Part shown: positions 1 to 6,241 of the stretch, one piece after another
Layout: every line of letters begins with the position of its first letter
Numbering within the stretch: position 1 is the stretch's first letter
Assembly (NCBI GenBank): GCA_021810985.1
Contig: JAJZQA010000081.1
Coordinates: 2,015 to 9,121, forward strand
DNA from: Deltaproteobacteria bacterium
GTDB taxonomy: Bacteria; Desulfobacterota; Desulfuromonadia; Geobacterales; Geobacteraceae
Length of the DNA: 7,107 bases
Direction: 5' to 3'
Program-made: the position numbers and the translations under genes
Notes under the pieces: generated by a model
Databases searched by the model: none
What the model was told of the DNA's origin: nothing
Seen by the model: the letters and a program-made list of their open reading frames with translations, nothing else

Positions 1-1086
1 ACGGTTATTTTCAGATATGATGATTTCAGCGCCCGGAGTGACAGCGCTCTTGAAAGACAGCTGATTGATCTGTTCCGGCGTTACCGGGTGCCCTGCGTAT
101 TCGGTGTGGTGCCGTTTGTCTGCGGCGGAGACGAGAGGGACCCCGCCGGGCAGCAGTATTGCGAATTGACGGCCGACAAGGCGGCGCTGCTTAACGATGG
201 TGTTGCATCCGGAACCATTGAGCCGGCGCTGCATGGGTATCATCACCAGAATTACAATCCCGAGCCGGACGGCCGTTTGCGGGAGTTTGCCGGGTTGGCG
301 TTCGAGGAACAGCTCCGCCGGTTGCGTTCCGGCAAGGAGTTGCTGGAGCAGGCCTGCGGACGGCCTGTCGATACGTTCATTCCCCCTTTCAACGCCTATG
401 ACCGGAATACACTGTCGGCCCTGCAGTCGGCCGGTTTCAGAATCCTGTCGGCCGCCATGTTCGATGAAGCGGATTCGGATGTCCCAGTAGCTCTTGTGCC
501 CCATACCTGCAGCATCCTTCAGCTGCGTGAAGCGCTGGAACAGGTCCGCCGGTTGCCCGCATCAGATACGGCGGTGATCCCGCTTTTTCATCCCTTCGAT
601 TTTGTCGAATCAGACCGGCAAAAAGGCCGAATCGACCTGGGACGTTTTGAAGAACTGCTGATCTGGCTGAAAGAACAGCCGGATGTCGAGACTAAAGTCC
701 TTTCGGCCATTTCCGGCAATGCCTATGACTCGAACCGGTTTTTATCCAATCGCTCGTATCTCCGATTGGCACTGCATCCGCTGGCGCTGCCCTGGTGGCA
801 GGGACGCTATCCACGGGTTCAGTATTTTTCGGCATCACGGGCGCAGACTTTTTACAGAAAAATGTTTATTTCTGCGACCGCGGTTTTTATAGGGATTGTC
901 GGAATGTTTCTAGTGGTCGGCATGGCAATCTCGCATGCCGGTGCTGCCTTGCCGACCCGAATTGCAGCGCTGGCGGCTGTGCTGACGTTGCTGCTGATCT
1001 GTGTACTACGCAGAAAAAAAATATATTTTAGAGTATTTGCACTTTTGCTCGCTTTATCAGGGGTTGCCATTGGAACCTGGCTGTAA
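1..1086 (+). CDS. Polysaccharide deacetylase-like protein with C-terminal membrane domain (5'-truncated by window)
   Basis: The reading frame is open from the first base, so the start lies upstream; 361 codons are visible before TAA at 1084-1086. The order of motifs matches the NodB-like/polysaccharide deacetylase fold (carbohydrate esterase family 4 and relatives): an RYDDFS segment (codons 5-10) supplies the Asp pair, HGYHH (codons 78-82) resembles the metal-binding His motif, PPFN (bases 382-393) resembles the substrate-groove motif, and LFHPFDF (about 583-603) carries the late His. This family removes acetyl groups from N-acetyl sugars using a divalent metal. The last 75 or so codons form three hydrophobic segments (roughly bases 862-933, 946-1010, 1021-1083) with an RRKK cluster between the second and third, so the protein is membrane-anchored at its C-terminus. 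The catalytic part is GC-rich (36 of 60 in bases 181-240). Substrate is unknown. A DUF2334-like or otherwise non-classical deacetylase is possible. Confidence 0.8.
   Translation, partial: TVIFRYDDFSARSDSALERQLIDLFRRYRVPCVFGVVPFVCGGDERDPAGQQYCELTADKAALLNDGVASGTIEPALHGYHHQNYNPEPDGRLREFAGLAFEEQLRRLRSGKELLEQACGRPVDTFIPPFNAYDRNTLSALQSAGFRILSAAMFDEADSDVPVALVPHTCSILQLREALEQVRRLPASDTAVIPLFHPFDFVESDRQKGRIDLGRFEELLIWLKEQPDVETKVLSAISGNAYDSNRFLSNRSYLRLALHPLALPWWQGRYPRVQYFSASRAQTFYRKMFISATAVFIGIVGMFLVVGMAISHAGAALPTRIAALAAVLTLLLICVLRRKKIYFRVFALLLALSGVAIGTWL
1014..1021 (+). other. A8 homopolymer tract near the 3' end of the deacetylase gene
   Basis: Eight consecutive A residues sit in the Arg-Lys cluster before the last hydrophobic segment. 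Loss of one A would move translation into a frame that is open straight through to the glycosyltransferase start at 1097 and would fuse the two proteins. This is a potential slippage or mutation hotspot. Nothing shows that it is used. Confidence 0.4.
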
Positions 1087-1096
1087 TGACAAACAT

Positions 1097-2044
1097 ATGC
1101 GCACACCACGGGTGAGTGTGGTCATTCCGACCTATAATTACGCGCATTTCATCTGCAACGCGGTTGATTCGGTTCTGGCCCAGACTTATCAGGATTACGA
1201 GATCATCGTTGTTGATGACGGATCGCGTGACAATACCGGGGATGTGTTGGCACCCTATGGCGACCGGATCAGGTGTGTGCGCCAGGAAAATGCCGGGCCA
1301 TCGACTGCCAGAAACAAGGGTATCGGGCTGGCTCAAGGCGAGTTGATTGCTTTCCTGGATGCCGATGATTGCTGGTTGCCGGACAAACTGGAAAAACAGG
1401 TGCGCTTTCTTGATGCAAACCCCGAGTTCGGGATGGTCTTCAGTGATATGTCCCACTGCGTCGACGGGGATATGGTACATGCAGCCTATCTGCGTGAACG
1501 TGGTTACCGTTATGTCGCCCAGGGCAGTATCTATAACAATCTGCTCCGGGAAGGTTTTATTTTCACTCCGACGGTGATGCTGCGCAGTAAATGCCTTGAT
1601 TTGGTTGGTGTCTTCGACGTTACGATGTGTAACTGTGAAGATGTTGATTTGTGGTTCAGGATGGCCGATCGATACCAGATCGGTTTTCTTGATGAACCTT
1701 TGGTGATCAGGAACCAGCATGGCGCCAACGTAACCGGCAATAGTGAAGATTATTTGAAAGCTCCGGTGCTGTTGATGGAACGCCTGTACGCTGTTAACAG
1801 CGATTTGGAGAGAAAGTCCATCATAAAAGAACGTCTAAAATCTATGTTTTATAATCTTGGGTACTATTATTTCAGTATTGACAGAATGCCCGAGTGCCGG
1901 AAATACATGCTGAAAGCCATGACTATCGGTAAAAACCCGGGCGGTGTGTTGAAATATTTTGCCCTTTCTTTGTTGCCGCTTTTTGCGATCCATCGTCTCA
2001 AGGGTGAGCGCTCATTAAATACTAAAAAACAAGGTGAAGCATGA
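1097..2044 (+). CDS. Family 2 glycosyltransferase (GT-A fold)
   Basis: A 315-residue protein with a typical GT2 domain. It opens with RVSVVIPTYN (residues 5-14), followed by the nucleotide-binding VVDDGS (38-43), the metal-binding FLDADD (Asp88/Asp90) and an ED pair at Glu181-Asp182 before VDLW, which would supply the catalytic base of an inverting transferase. It should transfer a sugar from a nucleotide donor to a lipid-linked intermediate on the cytoplasmic face; donor and acceptor cannot be read from the sequence. The C-terminal 90 or so residues are probably helical, with a short hydrophobic patch near the end. ATG 1097 is chosen because it places the GT2 core at the usual N-terminal position, 10 bases after the deacetylase stop. 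It lacks a clear Shine-Dalgarno. TTG 1070 in the same frame has CAGGGG (1058-1063) upstream and would add nine residues. The stop overlaps the next start as ATGA. Confidence 0.9.
   Translation: MRTPRVSVVIPTYNYAHFICNAVDSVLAQTYQDYEIIVVDDGSRDNTGDVLAPYGDRIRCVRQENAGPSTARNKGIGLAQGELIAFLDADDCWLPDKLEKQVRFLDANPEFGMVFSDMSHCVDGDMVHAAYLRERGYRYVAQGSIYNNLLREGFIFTPTVMLRSKCLDLVGVFDVTMCNCEDVDLWFRMADRYQIGFLDEPLVIRNQHGANVTGNSEDYLKAPVLLMERLYAVNSDLERKSIIKERLKSMFYNLGYYYFSIDRMPECRKYMLKAMTIGKNPGGVLKYFALSLLPLFAIHRLKGERSLNTKKQGEA
2031..2036 (+). promoter_or_regulatory. Ribosome binding site for the ligase-GT4 gene
   Basis: AAGGTG lies four bases before ATG 2041, inside the last codons of the upstream glycosyltransferase. 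With the ATGA overlap at 2041-2044 it fixes this start and implies translational coupling of the two genes. Confidence 0.65.
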
Positions 2045-4410
2045 TCTTTTGGGGCATTGTCGGATACCTATTTCTTTTTATTTTCCGTCCATACGAGTTT
2101 TGGCCGATCATCGGTACCTTCAGGGTCGAACGGATCTATATGCTGACTCTGATGGCACTGGTTTTTTTTGATGCTGGCAAACGGTATATTCCCCACCTAG
2201 TGAACAGAATGGTAGTGGCGTTTTTTGCTGTTCTGTTTGTCTCGGGCCTCTTTGCTTACAGCATGGGAACGGCATTTACCGGTATTTTTGAGTATTTCAA
2301 ACTGCTGATCTTTTATTTCATAATCATCTATTCGATTCGTGATGAGAAGCAGTTGGAAAAGTTTATTCTGGCTTACCTGACAATAATGCTGCTTTATGTC
2401 GGTAAATCGTGCTGGGAGTACTTTCTCCATGACCGGTATTCCTGGCAGCAGGGAATGGCCCGTCTTGTGGGGATCGACAGTACTTATGGCAATTCCAACG
2501 CTTTTGCTGCTTCCATGGTCTATTCATTGCCGTATCTCTGGGCCATGTTCAAGTTGCGTTCCCATTCCCGAATCATTCAACTGATACTTCTTGCCTATGC
2601 GCTGCTGATTCCTGTGGCAATCATGTATACGGGATCGCGCAGCGGCATGGTGGCGGCGCTTTTCTTCGGAGTACTCCTTGTGCTGGGTAGTTCAAAAAAG
2701 TTCACTACGGTGGTAGTACTATCGCTTTCACTCGCAGTAGTCTGGAACGTGATGCCGGAGAAACAGCAAAACCGTTTTCTTTCGATTTTTATTAAAGATA
2801 TTGCGCCTGAAGCAGCTTCTGCCGATGCATCGGCGCAAGGGCGTATCGATGGTTTTCTGCAGGGTGTAAAAACTTTCAAGAAATATCCCGTGCTGGGCAT
2901 AGGTCCATATAATTTCAGATATAGCTGGGAAGGTATCCCCTACGAATTTGCACACAATCCACATAATCTTTATGGGCAGATTCTAGGTGAGTTAGGTGCC
3001 GTTGGCGTAATCGTATTTGGTTCTATGGTGTTTAGTATTTATCGTTGCCATCGTTCGGTTGTCAGGCGGATCAGGGAATATATTGCGGCAAGGGAAGCGT
3101 CCAGTCCACCGCCAAGAAATATGGTGCTATTGAAACTGGTTTCAGTAGCGTCGATGCAGGCTATCTTGTTGTTACTATTCAACGGTAATTTTGGTCATAA
3201 CCTTTACCGCTACAACTGGTTGTGGATTGGTGCCATAGGTGTTCTGGCTTCTCATTTTATAGCGAAGGAGTTGTGTGCAGATGAAACACGGCGTAGGCTC
3301 CTGGTTGTTGCCCGATGGCCGCTCGGGGGAATCCGCACGTATATGAGATATGTGTACCCTTTTCTCCCGGACTGTTACGAAATCACCCTTGTTGCTGCTT
3401 CAACGCATGAGGATGAGGCGCTGAGGCGTGATGCAGCAGAAGTGGGGATTAAACTGCAAATCTGTGACAGTTCGGCCATGACGAGAGCTGTGTTCCGGGA
3501 GTTGAAGTCGGGGAGACATGAATTGGTCCAAAGCCATGGTTTCATCTCTGCACTACATGTATTCGCGGCGAACCTGCTTGTTCGTGTTCCCCATGTTCTG
3601 ACCGTCCACGGAATATTGGAGGACAAATTGCTTGGCGGCATTCTAGGCCGGATTAAACGGGCAGTTATATCCATGGTGATCCGCAATGTTGAAGTGCTGT
3701 ATGCTGTAAGTAACGATATTCTCTTGCACCTCAAGGAGGAAGTGAAAGATCTGGAGTTGAGTCGCAGCAGAAAAGTTGTCATTTACAATGGTATTGATGT
3801 TGATCGCTTCAATGGGAACGTGGCAGGAAAGGGAGCGCTTAGAAAGAGTATCGGGATTGGCGGGAATATATTCCTGTTTGGTTTTCTTGGCCGTTTCATG
3901 CAGCAGAAGGGGTTCAATTACCTGATAGATGCCGTTGAAATGCTCAATTCCGAAGGCCTGACGGATTTTCGCGTCCTTGCCGTTGGTTCTGGTGATTATC
4001 AGCAGCATTACCAGGATATGGTCAGGGAGAGAGGGCTTGAGGGTTTCTTCAACTTCATGCCGTTCTGCAGTGATGTTGTCGAGGTGTATCGGGAACTCGA
4101 CGCGGTTGTTATGCCTTCAATTTGGGAAGCAAGCGGGTTGCTGGCCATGGAGGCCCTTTGCATGGGGATACCTCTGGTGTCATCAAACTGTATAGGTTTG
4201 CGGGAAACTGTCCAGGATACGCCGGCACTTGTTTTTGAAAACAAAGACAGCAGGGCACTGGCCCTCTGCCTCCGTCACGTCATATCTGATTCACCGAAGG
4301 GGGAATTTGAGCAATTTGCCCCGGTTGCCCGGGAACGTTTTGATGTTCGTCGTACTGCCCAGGCAGTTCACGAGATGTTTAATACGATCGGCATTGGGCA
4401 ACATTCGTAA
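2041..4410 (+). CDS. O-antigen ligase/Wzy-type membrane protein fused to a GT4 glycosyltransferase
   Basis: A 789-residue two-domain protein. Residues 1 to about 408 hold about 12 hydrophobic helices with the Wzy_C/O-antigen ligase hallmarks: an Arg in YTGSRSGM (Arg200), GIGPYNF (286-292) and HNPHN (305-309) in the large loop between helices 9 and 10. With the N-terminus inside, this loop and Arg200 fall on the periplasmic side, and the Arg-rich loop 335-360 falls inside, as expected. These enzymes join or polymerise undecaprenyl-linked glycans. Residues about 419-789 form a full GT-B, GT4-type transferase: GGIRTY (429-434), a donor-phosphate-binding GRFMQQKG (Arg618, Lys623) and the EX7E motif with Glu696 and Glu704. 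The last helix leaves the GT4 part in the cytoplasm, where nucleotide sugars are. Ligases of this type are usually about 400-450 residues and GT4 enzymes about 370, so this is two complete proteins in one frame. The junction carries relics of a separate GT4 start. Whether the domain is ligase or polymerase is unresolved. Confidence 0.88.
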   Translation: MIFWGIVGYLFLFIFRPYEFWPIIGTFRVERIYMLTLMALVFFDAGKRYIPHLVNRMVVAFFAVLFVSGLFAYSMGTAFTGIFEYFKLLIFYFIIIYSIRDEKQLEKFILAYLTIMLLYVGKSCWEYFLHDRYSWQQGMARLVGIDSTYGNSNAFAASMVYSLPYLWAMFKLRSHSRIIQLILLAYALLIPVAIMYTGSRSGMVAALFFGVLLVLGSSKKFTTVVVLSLSLAVVWNVMPEKQQNRFLSIFIKDIAPEAASADASAQGRIDGFLQGVKTFKKYPVLGIGPYNFRYSWEGIPYEFAHNPHNLYGQILGELGAVGVIVFGSMVFSIYRCHRSVVRRIREYIAAREASSPPPRNMVLLKLVSVASMQAILLLLFNGNFGHNLYRYNWLWIGAIGVLASHFIAKELCADETRRRLLVVARWPLGGIRTYMRYVYPFLPDCYEITLVAASTHEDEALRRDAAEVGIKLQICDSSAMTRAVFRELKSGRHELVQSHGFISALHVFAANLLVRVPHVLTVHGILEDKLLGGILGRIKRAVISMVIRNVEVLYAVSNDILLHLKEEVKDLELSRSRKVVIYNGIDVDRFNGNVAGKGALRKSIGIGGNIFLFGFLGRFMQQKGFNYLIDAVEMLNSEGLTDFRVLAVGSGDYQQHYQDMVRERGLEGFFNFMPFCSDVVEVYRELDAVVMPSIWEASGLLAMEALCMGIPLVSSNCIGLRETVQDTPALVFENKDSRALALCLRHVISDSPKGEFEQFAPVARERFDVRRTAQAVHEMFNTIGIGQHS
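3265..3296 (+). other. Relic Shine-Dalgarno, start codon and out-of-frame stop at the ligase-GT4 junction
   Basis: AAGGAG (3265-3270) is followed after ten bases by ATG (3281-3283), which is out of frame with the long gene and reaches a stop after 21 codons. If one base were present between 3284 and 3294, this ATG would enter the GT4 frame and give a protein beginning M-K-H-G and leading into RLLVVARWPLGG. The ligase would then stop at TAG 3294-3296. Both ends are repaired by the same single base, which points to a former pair of overlapping genes. The motifs are seen directly; the ancestral state is inferred. Confidence 0.6.
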
Positions 4411-4418
4411 AGGAAAGG
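4411..4418 (+). promoter_or_regulatory. Ribosome binding site for the beta-helix gene
   Basis: AGGAAAGG begins directly after the upstream TAA and ends five bases before ATG 4424. It decides this start over in-frame codons further upstream (the frame is open from 4229), which would lie inside the GT4 coding region and bury the signal peptide. Confidence 0.75.
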
Positions 4419-4423
4419 CAGAT

Positions 4424-6217
4424 ATGGATAACTTTAGATTATTGACGACTGCGCTGATTCTTCTCTGTTCCTCATTTTTATGTTTTATCTGTCCAACTTC
4501 CGAAGCTTTTGCCGAGGTTTTGTCAAAACAGACTAAAAGGGATTTCTGGCAAGCATCTTCAGTCCCTGGAGCTGTGACGATTTCAGAATACCCACGGAGG
4601 AAGCGTATTGCCTTGATTGATGCGCCGGGTGTTCTTGACAAGCCGGACACGGAATACATCCTCCAGAACGATGTGGTGGCAGATGGTACTGCATTCAGCA
4701 TAGCAGCCGATCGTGTGACCCTGAATCTCAACGGTCATACTGTTGTTTACGACAGCAAGAAGGGTAATTCTTCAGCGTATGGCGTTCACCTGTCGGGCTG
4801 GACGCGCAGGGATATCGCCATTGTCAACGGAACAATCGTTCAGGGAGAGGGTAACACTCCGGGAAGATTGGTTAATGAATACGGTATGGGTAGCAATCCC
4901 GTGTGCGGCATGTCGGTTGAAAAGTTCATTGTGGCGGGTCTGACAATTAGGTACCAATCCTCCGACACCAGCGGAATTTATGCCATGGGATCAGGTGTAC
5001 TTATTCATCACAACACTATCGAAGACAAAGGTTCATTGATCACCAACCGCCATCAGGGGACTGCTACCATTGAGGGGCGGGCGAGCGCTGGGATGCATAT
5101 TCATGACAATCTTGTCCTGCGGACGAGGCACATTGGCATCCGTTCCGGAAAAGACAGTCAGGTTTACAACAACGATATTTCAATAGACAGTTGGAATACC
5201 AATTCAGTAGGTATTGCCGGTGATGCCGGAGCACGTCATCAGAAGGGAGGTAATGCACAGATACACCATAACTGGATTGTAGGGCGCGGCATTCATCCGA
5301 TCGGCATCTGGCCTGGTAGCGATTGTGAAGTATATGACAACTATGTTGATGTGCAGAATACGCGAGCGGGTGATGAGTATGGCGATACTGGATCGGCTTG
5401 TTTCCGCATTTTGTGGGCGACCAATGTAAATGTTTATAACAACAGATTCTATCTCCATGCAGAAGAAAATTACAATAAGACTGGGGTGAAGAGTTGGGGA
5501 CGAACAATCTGGATTGGTCTTCCCGAGAAGAATCTTAAAGTGACATTCGAGAACAATACCATCGTTGCCTTGAATACCGATGGAAAGGCAAAGGCTGCCG
5601 CCATTGCCGTGGTCTACAGAAACGAGTCACCTCACCTCATCTTCCGGGGGAATACGGTTGTCAGCAACTGGAGCAACGTGCTTTTGGCCGACAGCTATGG
5701 CCATGCCGGCGGGTTTGCCCGTTTTATTGACAATCGTTTCATCCGTTCTGACAACCATGCCAGCTACCGGACAATCAGGAGCCAGTACTCCTCCCGCCCC
5801 AGCACGGGGGTTTTTATCAATAATGTGTTTGAAAATGGCGCATCACCTGAAAGTATTGATATTGAGTTCCATGGCGACGCACTCAAGGAGTTGGCCTTTG
5901 GCTGGCATCTGAATGTAGCAATCACTGAGGCCGGCAAACCACTTGAAGCGGCACAGGTACAAATCATCGATAATTCCGGTACAACCGTTTTCGAAGGTGT
6001 TTCCGATCAACAGGGAAACGTTGCCGTTGATCTGGTTTCCTATCTCCGTACAAACCAGAGCGGGACAAAGCCTCCCAAAAGTGGTGCGGTAAAAATGAAT
6101 GAAAAGGGAAGTCGCGTTGAGAAGACTCCGCACACCATTTATGTAACCAGCGGGGAACGGACCATCGAAAAGATATTTTCATTGCAGGGAAACACCAATA
6201 TTGAAATTGCATTTTGA
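4424..6217 (+). CDS. Secreted right-handed parallel beta-helix protein
   Basis: A 597-residue protein. Residues 1-30 form a Sec signal peptide: a short charged start, a hydrophobic core at about 6-23, and a likely cleavage after AFA (28-30). There is no lipobox around its cysteines. From about residue 85 to 470 it is built of beta-helix rungs. NG turns occur at Asn103 and Asn135, then ten repeats of the pattern hydrophobic-x-x-Asn-x-hydrophobic, with Asn at 197, 229, 250, 283, 306, 340, 378, 410, 437 and 467, mostly 21-38 residues apart. This is the asparagine-ladder arrangement of PbH1/NosD-like and pectate-lyase-like folds. Residues about 496-597 look like a small beta-sandwich resembling carboxypeptidase-regulatory/transthyretin-like domains. 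Such proteins in polysaccharide operons may be lyases, epimerases or glycan-binding proteins; no catalytic residue could be assigned. No PEP-CTERM-type tail is present. It follows the ligase-GT4 gene by 13 bases. Confidence 0.82.
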   Translation: MDNFRLLTTALILLCSSFLCFICPTSEAFAEVLSKQTKRDFWQASSVPGAVTISEYPRRKRIALIDAPGVLDKPDTEYILQNDVVADGTAFSIAADRVTLNLNGHTVVYDSKKGNSSAYGVHLSGWTRRDIAIVNGTIVQGEGNTPGRLVNEYGMGSNPVCGMSVEKFIVAGLTIRYQSSDTSGIYAMGSGVLIHHNTIEDKGSLITNRHQGTATIEGRASAGMHIHDNLVLRTRHIGIRSGKDSQVYNNDISIDSWNTNSVGIAGDAGARHQKGGNAQIHHNWIVGRGIHPIGIWPGSDCEVYDNYVDVQNTRAGDEYGDTGSACFRILWATNVNVYNNRFYLHAEENYNKTGVKSWGRTIWIGLPEKNLKVTFENNTIVALNTDGKAKAAAIAVVYRNESPHLIFRGNTVVSNWSNVLLADSYGHAGGFARFIDNRFIRSDNHASYRTIRSQYSSRPSTGVFINNVFENGASPESIDIEFHGDALKELAFGWHLNVAITEAGKPLEAAQVQIIDNSGTTVFEGVSDQQGNVAVDLVSYLRTNQSGTKPPKSGAVKMNEKGSRVEKTPHTIYVTSGERTIEKIFSLQGNTNIEIAF

Positions 6218-6241
6218 TGTCAGACAGCGAGTCGAATAGTT

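Noticed and set aside
1028..1720. 230-codon open frame on the minus strand
   Set aside because: It is antisense to the GT2 gene across its conserved motifs and has no family resemblance.
4229..4423. Upstream extension of the beta-helix frame
   Set aside because: It overlaps the conserved C-terminal part of the GT4 domain; the strong ribosome binding site and the signal peptide support ATG 4424.
4424..4513. Possible lipoprotein signal, because the N-terminus contains three cysteines
   Set aside because: None of the cysteines is preceded by a lipobox; an AFA signal-peptidase I site fits better.
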